Part shown: positions 9,702-19,732 of the stretch, piece after piece
How positions within the stretch are numbered: the first letter of the stretch is position 1
How the letters are laid out: each line of letters opens with the position of its first letter
The notes under the pieces: generated by a model
Databases searched by the model: none
Told to the model about the DNA's origin: nothing
What the model saw: the letters and a program-made list of their open reading frames with translations, nothing else
NCBI GenBank assembly: GCA_032718475.1
Contig: JAUCBJ010005440.1
Coordinates: 1 to 24,295 of the forward strand
Source: Nemertoderma westbladi
Taxonomy: Eukaryota; Xenacoelomorpha; Nemertodermatida; Nemertodermatidae
DNA length: 24,295 bases
Direction: 5' to 3'
Translations under genes and position numbers: made by a program

Positions 9702-11661
9702 CTACTACTACTAGGATCGGCATGCTGCATTGCAGCTGCATTTTTAAGAATGCTGTGCCGGCTTGTCAACAAAATTGCACCGCCACAACTCCCTATCACC
9801 CATGACATTTGCTAGATCATCCGCATCTTTAGGCCAGTGTCCTTTAAGATGCGTCTCAAGAAAGTCATGGGCTGTCCACCATGCTTATTCACTCCATGAG
9901 GCTGCCAAAGTACAAGATTATGCACTGGCTGGTCCTCACGGCGAAAGCAATGTCCTGCAAAGCGGAGGCGATTTTGTTCTAGTTTAAGCTTGGGGGAACC
10001 AATGAGACACCTCCAATGTAATATAGTGTCTGGTTGGAGATGTGTGCATTGTACTTGACACAATGAACCCGGCGTAGCATTCTTGTGAATGTGCCATCCA
10101 GAGATTTGGTGTCCTCAGCAGTTAGAGCCCAGCATGGACTCCCGTAGAGGAGTACTGGAACTACTGCTGCTCTAAATAATCGGACCTTAAGTTTCCGATT
10201 AATTCTCGGTGACTTCCAAATCCTGGAAAGCCTATTCAAGGCTGCCCATGCCTTTCCCTTACGTATTCGAAGGTCCTCACCTGACTTCCGGATCCATGAT
10301 CCCAGGTAACAGAAGTCGTCCACATGCTCAAGCATACCATCCTTTGAGCTTATGCTCATCCGATCAGAGACTTGCTGAGGACTTTCAAAGTTAACTGTCA
10401 GAATTTTGGTCTTTCTGGAGTTAATAAAAAGACCAACACTAGAAGCAGCATGTTCTAATGAGCTGAGGAGCCGTTGGGCTCCCTCTAATGATTCTGAGAG
10501 TACTCCTAAGTCATCAGCAAAGTCTAGATCAGTTAGGTACTTGGCAGGATTTCCTCGACTTCTGGAGCCAGTCGGTGGAGTTATCATCACCCCATCATCA
10601 TTATAATGATCTAAGGACATGCGTAGAACATAGTCAACCACAATAATGAACAAGAATGGTGCAAGTGTGGCTCCTTGGAGGACGCCCCATAACACTTCAA
10701 ATGGTTCTGTGTCACCGTCAACAGTAGACACAAATGTTGTCGAACCATCGTATACTGATCTGAATGCTGCAATAATTTCATCAGGAATCCCATATAATGA
10801 AAGGATGCTGAACATACGTGAGCGAGAGACTGAATCAAAGGCCTTGAAGAAGTCAACAAAGATAACAGCCAGATGCCTGTCTTTCTTTTTTGATAACTCT
10901 TCAATTATCCTTCTAAGTGCCAAAATGGGCTCCATGGTCCCACGACCTTTACGGACCCCATTCTGATTTCCACGGAGCAGTCTCTCAATGGGATCCCTGA
11001 TGCGATTTAATAGAATCCTATTGTATAGCTTTGCAGCAATCGAGATCAATGAGATTCCCCGAAAAGAACCATAGAGTGTTAGGTTGCCCTTCTTGGGAAC
11101 TGGCACGAACTTATTTGTTTTCATTTCTTGTGGGACTCTTGTTGTTCGGAACATGTCTACTATGATGGGATAGATGAGCTTTAAACACTCAGGTATTTTA
11201 AAGACCTCAGGGGGAACACCATCTACTCCACTGGCACGATTGGTCTTAATGTTCTTTGCAGCAGCCTTCACTTCTGCAAAGGAGATATCGCCAATGGGAA
11301 TATCTGGGAGTACAGACTCAGACACTTTTACTTCTATAAAGTTATCAGGCAATACCCTGTCATTATTGAGGAGCTTTTCAAAGTGGGCTTTCCAACCATT
11401 GAGGCGATCGGCTGGTGATTCAGCCTTAACCTTGGTGGTTGGTTGGCTTTTCCGCCCAGTAAGCAGATTGATCGATTTCCATGCCTGGGATGATTGCCTG
11501 CTGTCGTCAGCATCATTGATGGCATCAACCTGTTGGTTTATTAGCTCCTGTAGATTAGCAGAGTACTGTCTGTTCAGGGACCTAGATGCAGCCTTAACTG
11601 CATTCTTGGCCGCTGTAGTCTGTTTGAGTCGGGACTCTTTCTGCGCCTTATGAAGGCTTAT
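9702..11661 (-). mobile_element. 5'-truncated non-LTR retrotransposon (LINE) inserted in the satellite
   Basis: A 1.96 kb insertion splits the 44-bp array. Reading on the minus strand, it begins abruptly in coding sequence (no endonuclease domain, so 5'-truncated). It carries the reverse transcriptase and C-terminal region, has a very short 3' UTR of about 40 nt, and ends in a TAGTAGTAGTAG tail. The flanks share the 8-bp direct repeat gttgtata. These are the marks of target-primed reverse transcription. The encoded protein resembles the RTE/Nimb-type endonuclease-RT elements common in marine invertebrates; the exact clade is uncertain. It has the same orientation as the host gene and lies wholly within its intron 1. 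A second, shorter copy is at 23042-23526. Confidence 0.9.
9744..11658 (-). pseudogene. LINE ORF2 remnant: reverse transcriptase, frameshifted at the C-terminus
   Basis: The frame is open from the truncation point (11658) to a stop at 9979, 559 codons. A linker with WKSINLLTGRKS and WKAHFEKLL comes first. Then come RT blocks at about residues 187-422: VPVPKKGN and FRGISL, VIFVDFFKAFDS (motif A), GVLQGATLAPFLF (motif B, with Ala where Asp is usual), LDFADDLGVL (catalytic FADD, about 380-383), GLFINSRKTK, CYLGSWI. A LLYGSPCWALT/LDGTFTRMLRRV region follows. At 9983-9988 copy 1 has lost one base relative to the 23-kb copy, creating the stop. The original C-terminus (RLRFAGHCFRRED..., VLWQPHGV) continues in another frame to 9812, then in a third frame (DDLANVMGDRELW) to the natural stop at 9744-9746. 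Not functional as it stands. Confidence 0.88.
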
Positions 11662-12545
11662 GTTGTATAAACTTACCCCATTGTTGGGTTTTTCAGTTAG
11701 AACTAGTTGTATAAACTTAGCCCATTGTTGGGTTTTTCAGTTAGAGCTGTTGTAAAACTTACTCCATTGTTAAGTTTTTCTGTTAGAGCTAGTTGTATAA
11801 ACTTACCCCATTGTTGGGTTTTTCAGATAGAGCTAGTTGTATAAACTTAGCCCATTGTTAAGTTTTTCAGTTAGAGCTAGTTGTATAAACTTACCCCATT
11901 GTTGGGTTTTTCAGTTAGAGCTAGTTGTATAAACTTACCCCATTGTTGGGTTTTTCAGATAGAGCTAGTTGTATAAACTTAGCCCATTGTTAAGTTTTTC
12001 AGTTAGAGCTAGTTGTATAAACTTACCCCATTGTTGGGTTTTTCAGTTAGAGCTAGTTGTATAAACTTACCCCATTGTTGGGTTTTTCAGTTAGAGCTAG
12101 TTGTATAAACTTACCCCATTGTTGGGTTTTTCAGTTAGAGCTAGTTGTATAAACTTACATCATTGTTGAGTTTTTCAGATAGAGCTAGTTGTATAAACTT
12201 ACCCCATTGTTGGGTTTTTCAGATAGAGCTAGTTGTATAAACTTAACCCATTGTTGGGTTTTTCAGTTAGAGCTAGTTGTATAAACTTACCCCATTGTTG
12301 GGTTTTTCAGTTAGAGCTAGTTGTATAAACTTACCCCATTGTTAAGTTTTTCAGTTAGAGCTAGTTGTATAAACTTAACCAATTGTTAAGTGTTTTAGTT
12401 AGAGCTAGTTGTATAAACTTACCCCATTGTTGGGTTTTTCAGTTAGAGCTAGTTGTATAAACTTAACCCATTGTTGGGTTTTTCAGTTAGAGCTGGTTGT
12501 ATAAACTTACCCCATTGTTGGGTTTTTCAGTTAGAGCCAGTTGAA
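11662..12545 (-). repeat. 44-bp satellite array, exon-proximal block
   Basis: About 20 further monomers of the same satellite continue after the LINE, starting with the duplicated gttgtata. The last monomer runs into exon 1 of the alkaline phosphatase gene. Homology to the monomer persists through the exon's final 35 nt (12511-12545: ttagagccagttga, where monomers have ttagagctagttgt) and then stops. The array therefore begins at, and includes, the exon/intron border. Confidence 0.95.
12505..12510 (-). promoter_or_regulatory. Predicted splice donor of alkaline phosphatase intron 1 (GTAAGT)
   Basis: AATGGG|GTAAGT on the minus strand is a full-consensus 5' splice site. Its phase (0) matches the exon 2 acceptor. 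Reading through it reaches a TAA at 12487-12489, so of the many identical donors in the array only this first one gives an open protein. Confidence 0.85.
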
Positions 12546-12675
12546 TTCCTAATTTATTAATCCCCTTCCAGTAAGCCGGGTCATATTCCTTTTCAGATAC
12601 TTCGCACGACAAGGAATTGCCAAACAGTGTATACAGGATCACACAGGACAAAGCGAAATACAATGAAAATCTCAT
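12511..12675 (-). CDS. ALP: Alkaline phosphatase exon 1 (signal peptide and N-terminus)
   Basis: The ATG at 12675-12673 has A at -3. The 55 codons encode a hydrophobic signal peptide (MRFSLYFALSCVILYTLFGN, cleavage likely near SLS|C). The start of the mature chain follows, EKEYDPAYWKGINKLGIQLA, ending LTEKPNNG. The D-P-x-Y/F-W motif followed by a helix and KPNxG is typical of animal alkaline phosphatases just before the NVAKNV strand, which is supplied by exon 2 at 1875-2024. The protein would enter the secretory pathway. The oddity is that the last 11 codons and the donor are the same sequence as the 44-bp satellite monomer. The remaining exons are outside the window, so whether the gene is intact cannot be told. 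Confidence 0.87.
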
Positions 12676-13448
12676 TGTAGAAGAAAATGATGGAACTTAT
12701 AAATAAAAAAAAACTCCAAGTGTAAAAAATATATACAAAAAAAACTAAATAAATAAATATGCCTATTTAAAGAGAAACACAATTAACAGTAAAAATTTAT
12801 ATCAGGCAAACTAATGTACAGTAATAAATAATTTATAAACGAAATGCAATAAATATAAAAGTCAGCGAATCTCAACACGAACTTGGCACGTAAAGGAAGG
12901 GCACGCCCAAGTATTACTTAACTTATAAACTCTAATAAAGGTATATTTGCTAACAACTTAATAGGCTAACTAAATCATGAGTCTTTGCCAAAATGTGACA
13001 TTAATAATAATACGGAATATAACACTATAAGATTATGTTGGTGCTGGTGGGTATTGTTTAGGGATATATGGCATATACCAGTATCTGCGTTACTGTATCT
13101 TGTATGAGGTGCCAGTTGGTTGTGTGGATGTTGTGCGACACTAGGTAGGTGAGAGGCTATGATGACTACAAGGTTTTGGCAAGCTGTATTTTTCGAGGTG
13201 TTTGTTATGATACATTTATTATAGGGAGGGATCGAAACGCGTACGTGGTTTGGAGAGATATGAGATATTAATTTCAAGAAAAATTACGCGATTCCTAAAT
13301 TTGAACACTACCCGGTTATAAAGTACGCATGTGATGGGATTAGTCCTACAAATGCGCCAATAAAAGATAAGTTATTTTCGGTAAAATAAACTTATCATTC
13401 GAGGTTAAGACCCCTAGATCCCTTCCTATAATCGATCCTTGTAGTAGT
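12676..13448. other. Upstream region of the alkaline phosphatase gene, AT-rich
   Basis: This stretch holds the 5' UTR and probably the promoter on the minus strand. TATATA at 12730-12735 lies about 55 nt upstream of the ATG and could be a TATA box, but AT-richness makes that weak. The open frame at 12975-13277 (minus) has no recognisable motif and biased composition, so I do not call it. A GTTTCGATCCC B-box-like match (minus, 13228-13238) has no partner A box. Confidence 0.4.
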
Positions 13449-15989
13449 ACCATTGGTGATCTTCCATAGTAAACCACACCACTCTGTTTCCTAAAGGAAT
13501 GCCTGTTCACCACCATGAGTGATCTTCCACAGTAAACCCTTCCACTCTGTTTCCCAAAGGAATGGCTGTTCACCCCCATGGGTGATATTCCACAGTAACC
13601 CTTCCACTCTTTCCTAACGGAATGCCTGTTCGCCACCATGGGTGATCTTCCACATCAAACCCTTCCACTCTTTCCTAAAGGAATGCCTGTTCACCAACAT
13701 GCGGTGATTTTCCACAGTAAACCCTTCCATTCTGGTTCCTAAAGGAATGCCTGTTAACCATCATGGGTTATCTTCCACAGTAAACCCTTCCACTCTGTTA
13801 ACTAAAGGAATGTCTGTTCACCACCATTGGTGATCATCCATAGTAAACCACACCACTCTGTTTCCTAAAGGAATGCCTGTTCACCATGATGGGTAATCTT
13901 CCACAGTAAACCACTATGTTTCCTAAAGGAATACCTGTTCACCATCATGGGTGATCTTCCACAGTAAACCCTCCCACTCTGTTTCCTAAAGGAATGGATG
14001 TTCACCCCCATGGGTGATCTTCCACAGTAACCCTTCCACTCTGTTTCCAAAAACAATGCCTGTTCACCACCATGGGTGATCTTCCACAGTAACCCTTCCA
14101 CTCTGTTTCTTTTCTTAAAGGAATGCCTGTTCACCACTATGGGTGATCTTCCACAGTAAACCACACCACTCTGTTTCCCAAAGGAATGCATGCTCACCAT
14201 GATGGGTGATCTTCCACAGTAAACCCTTCTAATCTGTTTCCCAAAGGAATGCCTGTTTACCATCATGGGTGATCTTCCACAGAAAACCCTTCCACTCTGT
14301 TTCCTAAAGGAATGCCTGTTCACCACCATGAGTAATCTTCCACAGTAAACCCTCCACTCTGTTTCCTAAAGGAATGGCTGTTCACCCCCATGGGTGATCT
14401 TCCACAGTAACCCTTCCACTCTGTCTCCTAAAGGAATGCCTGTTCACCACCATGGGTGATCTTCCACACCAAACCCTTCCAATCTTTCCTCATGGAATGC
14501 CTGTTAACCACCATGGGTTATCTTCCACAGTAAACCCTTCCACTCTGTTAACTAAAGGAATGTATGTTGAACCACCATTGGTGATCTTCTATAGTAAACC
14601 ACACCACTCTGTTTCCTAAAGGAATGCCTGTTCACCATCATGGGTGATCTTCCACAGTAAACCCTTCCACTCTGTTTCCTAAATGAATGCCTGTTTACCG
14701 CCATGAGTGATCTTCCACAGTAAACCATTCCACTATGTTTCCTAAAGGAATGGATGTTCACCCCCATGGGTGATCTTCCACAGTAACCCTTCCACTCTGT
14801 TTCTTAAAGGAATGCCTGTTCACCACCATGGGTGATCTTCCACAGCAAACTCTTCCACTCTTCCCTAAAGGAATGCCTGTTCATCACCATGGGTGATCTT
14901 CCACAGTAACCCTTCCACTCTGTTTCTTAAAGGAATGCCTGTTCACCACCATGTGTGATCTTCCACAGTAACCCTTCCACTCTGTTTCTTAAAGGAATGC
15001 CTGTTCACCACCATGGGTGATCTTCCACAGTAAACCCTTCCACTCTGTTTCCTAAAGGAATGCCTGTTCACCACCATGGGTGATCTTCCACAGTAAACCA
15101 CACCACTCTGTTTCCCAAAGGAATGAATGTTCACCATGATGGGTGATCTTCCACAGTAAACCCTTCCACTCTGTTTCCTAAAGGAATGCCTGTTCACCAC
15201 CATGGGTGATCTTCCACAGCAAACCCTTCCACTCTTTCCTAAATGAATGCCTGTTCACCACCATGGGTGATCTTCCACAGTAAACCCTTCCACTTTGTTT
15301 CCTAATGGAATGCCTGTTAACCACCATGGGTTATCTTCCACAGTAAACACTTCCACTCTGTTAACTAAAGGAATGTCTGTTCACCACCATTAGTGATCTT
15401 CTATAGTAAACCACAACACCACTCTGTTTCGTAAAGGAATGCCTGTTCACCATCATGGGTGATCTTCCACATTAAACCCTTCCACTCTGTTTCCTAAAGG
15501 AATGCCTGTTCAACACCATGAGTGATCTTCCACAGTAAATCCTTCCACTCTGTTTCCTAAAGGAATGGATGTTCACCCCCATGGGTGATCTTCCACAGTA
15601 ACCCTTCCACTCTGTTTCCTAAAGGAATGCCTGTTCACCACCATGGGTGATCTTCCACACTAACCCTTCCACTCTGTTTCTTAAAGGAATGCCTGTTCAC
15701 CACCATGGGGGATCTTCCGCAGTAAACCCTTCCAACCTGTTTCTTAAAGGAATGCCTGTTCACCACCATGGGTGATCTTCCACAGCAAACCGTTCCACTA
15801 TTTCCTAAAGGAATGCCTGTTCACCACCACGGGTGATCTTCCACAGTAAACCCGTCCACTCTGGTCCCTAAAGGAATGCCTGTTAACCACCATGGGTTAT
15901 CTTCCACAGTAAACCCTTCCACTCTGTTTTCCTAAAGGAATACCTGTTCACCACCATGGGTGATCTTCCACAGCAAACCCTTCCACTGT
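13449..15989. repeat. 63-bp satellite array, first part (about 40 monomers)
   Basis: The consensus monomer runs gttcaccaccatgggtgatc, ttccacagtaaacccttcca, ctctgtttcctaaaggaatg, cct. Several variants are 62 bp (cagtaaccc instead of cagtaaaccc) or shorter (ctctttcctaaag). Variants with gttaac recur at 13797, 14547 and 15360, suggesting higher-order units of 12-13 monomers. On the minus strand 63 bp equals 21 codons, so repeat peptides of the type HSFRKQSGRVYCGRSPMVVN appear. The 62-bp variants break the frame repeatedly, so I treat the array as non-coding. Confidence 0.95.
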
Positions 15990-16154
15990 TTCCCATTTAT
16001 CGACCAGTCAAGGATAAAAGCTAGGGTTGGGCTAGGGTGCAGCATTTCAAGTGAACTGTTCCCAAACAGTTTTACCCCATCTAGGGATCGAACCAGTGCC
16101 TCCTTATTGGAAGTCCAGGAATGTCATCAATAGGTCAAGCGATTTAAAAAAAAT
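13970..16154. repeat. 2185-bp tandem duplication, copy 1
   Basis: Starts at cctcccactctg inside the 63-bp array and ends after a tRNA-like element and an aaaaaaaat run. Every landmark recurs exactly 2185 bp later. The only difference I found is C at 15830 against T at 18015. The junction at 16154/16155 joins aaaaaaaat directly to cctcccactctg. Confidence 0.93.
15990..16154 (-). mobile_element. tRNA-like SINE-type fragment, copy 1
   Basis: On the minus strand, GGTTCGATCCC (16094-16084) is a perfect B box. It is preceded by GGACTTCCAATAAGG, which resembles an anticodon loop CTTCCAA, and a poor D-arm (TTGACCTATTGATGA). A body of about 90 nt follows and meets the 63-bp array at 15990. Stems pair poorly, so it is a decayed tRNA-derived SINE or tRNA pseudogene. 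It is not related to the satellite monomer. Confidence 0.4.
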
Positions 16155-18339
16155 CCTCCCACTCTGTTTCCTAAAGGAATGGATGTTCACCCCCATGGGT
16201 GATCTTCCACAGTAACCCTTCCACTCTGTTTCCAAAAACAATGCCTGTTCACCACCATGGGTGATCTTCCACAGTAACCCTTCCACTCTGTTTCTTTTCT
16301 TAAAGGAATGCCTGTTCACCACTATGGGTGATCTTCCACAGTAAACCACACCACTCTGTTTCCCAAAGGAATGCATGCTCACCATGATGGGTGATCTTCC
16401 ACAGTAAACCCTTCTAATCTGTTTCCCAAAGGAATGCCTGTTTACCATCATGGGTGATCTTCCACAGAAAACCCTTCCACTCTGTTTCCTAAAGGAATGC
16501 CTGTTCACCACCATGAGTAATCTTCCACAGTAAACCCTCCACTCTGTTTCCTAAAGGAATGGCTGTTCACCCCCATGGGTGATCTTCCACAGTAACCCTT
16601 CCACTCTGTCTCCTAAAGGAATGCCTGTTCACCACCATGGGTGATCTTCCACACCAAACCCTTCCAATCTTTCCTCATGGAATGCCTGTTAACCACCATG
16701 GGTTATCTTCCACAGTAAACCCTTCCACTCTGTTAACTAAAGGAATGTATGTTGAACCACCATTGGTGATCTTCTATAGTAAACCACACCACTCTGTTTC
16801 CTAAAGGAATGCCTGTTCACCATCATGGGTGATCTTCCACAGTAAACCCTTCCACTCTGTTTCCTAAATGAATGCCTGTTTACCGCCATGAGTGATCTTC
16901 CACAGTAAACCATTCCACTATGTTTCCTAAAGGAATGGATGTTCACCCCCATGGGTGATCTTCCACAGTAACCCTTCCACTCTGTTTCTTAAAGGAATGC
17001 CTGTTCACCACCATGGGTGATCTTCCACAGCAAACTCTTCCACTCTTCCCTAAAGGAATGCCTGTTCATCACCATGGGTGATCTTCCACAGTAACCCTTC
17101 CACTCTGTTTCTTAAAGGAATGCCTGTTCACCACCATGTGTGATCTTCCACAGTAACCCTTCCACTCTGTTTCTTAAAGGAATGCCTGTTCACCACCATG
17201 GGTGATCTTCCACAGTAAACCCTTCCACTCTGTTTCCTAAAGGAATGCCTGTTCACCACCATGGGTGATCTTCCACAGTAAACCACACCACTCTGTTTCC
17301 CAAAGGAATGAATGTTCACCATGATGGGTGATCTTCCACAGTAAACCCTTCCACTCTGTTTCCTAAAGGAATGCCTGTTCACCACCATGGGTGATCTTCC
17401 ACAGCAAACCCTTCCACTCTTTCCTAAATGAATGCCTGTTCACCACCATGGGTGATCTTCCACAGTAAACCCTTCCACTTTGTTTCCTAATGGAATGCCT
17501 GTTAACCACCATGGGTTATCTTCCACAGTAAACACTTCCACTCTGTTAACTAAAGGAATGTCTGTTCACCACCATTAGTGATCTTCTATAGTAAACCACA
17601 ACACCACTCTGTTTCGTAAAGGAATGCCTGTTCACCATCATGGGTGATCTTCCACATTAAACCCTTCCACTCTGTTTCCTAAAGGAATGCCTGTTCAACA
17701 CCATGAGTGATCTTCCACAGTAAATCCTTCCACTCTGTTTCCTAAAGGAATGGATGTTCACCCCCATGGGTGATCTTCCACAGTAACCCTTCCACTCTGT
17801 TTCCTAAAGGAATGCCTGTTCACCACCATGGGTGATCTTCCACACTAACCCTTCCACTCTGTTTCTTAAAGGAATGCCTGTTCACCACCATGGGGGATCT
17901 TCCGCAGTAAACCCTTCCAACCTGTTTCTTAAAGGAATGCCTGTTCACCACCATGGGTGATCTTCCACAGCAAACCGTTCCACTATTTCCTAAAGGAATG
18001 CCTGTTCACCACCATGGGTGATCTTCCACAGTAAACCCGTCCACTCTGGTCCCTAAAGGAATGCCTGTTAACCACCATGGGTTATCTTCCACAGTAAACC
18101 CTTCCACTCTGTTTTCCTAAAGGAATACCTGTTCACCACCATGGGTGATCTTCCACAGCAAACCCTTCCACTGTTTCCCATTTATCGACCAGTCAAGGAT
18201 AAAAGCTAGGGTTGGGCTAGGGTGCAGCATTTCAAGTGAACTGTTCCCAAACAGTTTTACCCCATCTAGGGATCGAACCAGTGCCTCCTTATTGGAAGTC
18301 CAGGAATGTCATCAATAGGTCAAGCGATTTAAAAAAAAT
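16155..18339. repeat. 2185-bp tandem duplication, copy 2 (63-bp satellite and tRNA-like element)
   Basis: Nearly identical to 13970-16154. About 32 monomers of the 63-bp satellite (to 18174) are followed by the same tRNA-like fragment and A-run. After the A-run the two copies diverge: copy 1 runs into cctccc, copy 2 into unique taaattttg. Confidence 0.93.
18175..18339 (-). mobile_element. tRNA-like SINE-type fragment, copy 2
   Basis: The duplicate of 15990-16154, with the B box GGTTCGATCCC at 18279-18269. This copy is probably the parental one, because its outer flank is unique DNA rather than satellite. Confidence 0.4.
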
Positions 18340-19169
18340 TAAATTTTGTTAAACAAACCATAAGGTAATCTACACTTTTATAAATATTCAGTTGAAAGGG
18401 ATTTATACCCCCAGGGAAATGTGTAATGAATGACAATAAGTTACATACATCGATAAATAATGTAAATAGTTCACCGCAAACCCAAACCAGAACAGTCAAA
18501 CTACGGTGTAACGGTGTTCAAACAGGAATCAGTTAAATGGTAAAAATCAAGCCTAATTTATAGTATTGTAGTACCGGTACTAAAAAAAACGTTATTTTAG
18601 AAAACTAAGTTGATAGTAAATGAAATGCCAGTGGATTATTATTAAATATATAAGAAATACAGAACATTATGAATATGATTGGTTAACATTACAGCAGGAT
18701 TATTCAGGTACATATAAATACATCGCCTTCTCCTCCTCTATAACATAGAGGGTATCCTAAGAATCAGTTCCCTAACCACCAACAGGATATCATTAGGGTA
18801 CTATCATTATCCAAGTGTCGGATTTGCTGGGGCAGTACACAGTAGGCCTACATGTAGAGTGCAGACACATCCTGGTAGGCCCTGGGCTGCGTACGATATG
18901 GTCCATTAGTGGATCCTTCATCCATTAGCTACTGCACCTCCCCAATCTAATAACTAGGCCTATAATCTAATCCTGCATTGTATTAAATGGAATTCATGCG
19001 TATTTGAGTTGAGATGGTTGATTAATTTGCAGCATTTTTGAGGAAAATCCACATTCCATATTTTTGAATTCAACGCACCATTAAAATTTATAGATTAGGG
19101 GGGTCGTATACCAGAATTATCACGGTCCATGTGAAATAAGGGACTGTCTGCTGTTATATTTGACTTTGA
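18340..19169. other. Intergenic unique DNA
   Basis: AT-rich sequence with scattered taggcc fragments. I see no gene, RNA or clear transposon in it. Confidence 0.5.
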
Positions 19170-19412
19170 GTTTCCCTCAATGTGAAGAATACCACGTTTT
19201 CAGTAAAACCCCAGATTACAATGTAGGGCTGACCGCTGAATCTAACCAAAACAATAAATTAATTAGAATCTGTCTGTATAGGTTATAAGATAAAAATTAC
19301 GTATAAAAGTTTAAAACACCTAATAAGGTAAAAAAATATAAATTCTTCATATATAAAATTACAATAATTTCGACCAAAAACTGAAAACCTGGTATTCTTT
19401 ACATAGGGGAAC
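19170..19412. mobile_element. Inverted-repeat (MITE-like) element
   Basis: The left arm at 19170-19204 (gtttccctcaatgtgaagaa, taccacgttttcagt) is matched in inverted orientation by the right arm at 19380-19412 (actgaaaacctggtattctt, tacataggggaac), with a few mismatches. The arms enclose about 175 bp of AT-rich, non-coding DNA. No clean target duplication was found, so the class cannot be assigned. Confidence 0.5.
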
Positions 19413-19697
19413 AAAAATCTTACGATTTTATCACAACAAGCAAGGAAGGACATGGAATGTAAATTAACATTTATTTATTAAAAAATGTATGTATTGTAAA
19501 TAATATTTCATAGGGAAAATAATAGGAAATAATATATTAAATAAATATATTATTATTATTTATATTATGACTTACAACAATATAATAGTATTTCTAAAGA
19601 TTAAAACTTTCAAAAATTGCACCAAACAAGATATCTGACCACTAAGGGCGCCATGTAAAGTAGGCAACAATCAGAAACAATACAGATAGATAGATGT
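19413..19697. other. AT-rich intergenic DNA
   Basis: Dominated by ttatt/aataat low-complexity sequence. No gene seen. Confidence 0.5.

Positions 19698-19732
<35 letters not shown>

Noticed and set aside
10775-10800. CTGATGA on the minus strand inside the LINE
   Set aside because: No GAAA or stem partners follow; it encodes PDE in the reverse transcriptase.
10209-11653. Plus-strand open frames opposite the LINE ORF
   Set aside because: They are antisense shadows of the reverse transcriptase frame.
2453-12545. CRISPR-like array of regular repeats
   Set aside because: Repeats are contiguous 44-bp monomers with no unique spacers, in a eukaryotic intron with introns and exons around it.
12697-12703. 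TTATAAA/TTTATAA as TATA box for the alkaline phosphatase gene
   Set aside because: It lies about 25 nt from the ATG, which would put the start of transcription inside the coding sequence; the surrounding DNA is AT-rich anyway.
13228-13238. B-box-like GTTTCGATCCC on the minus strand as a SINE
   Set aside because: No A box or tRNA-like arm is found at a suitable distance upstream.
12975-13277. 100-codon minus-strand open frame upstream of the alkaline phosphatase gene
   Set aside because: Composition is biased to H and N, there is no motif, no splice context, and it lies in AT-rich flanking DNA.
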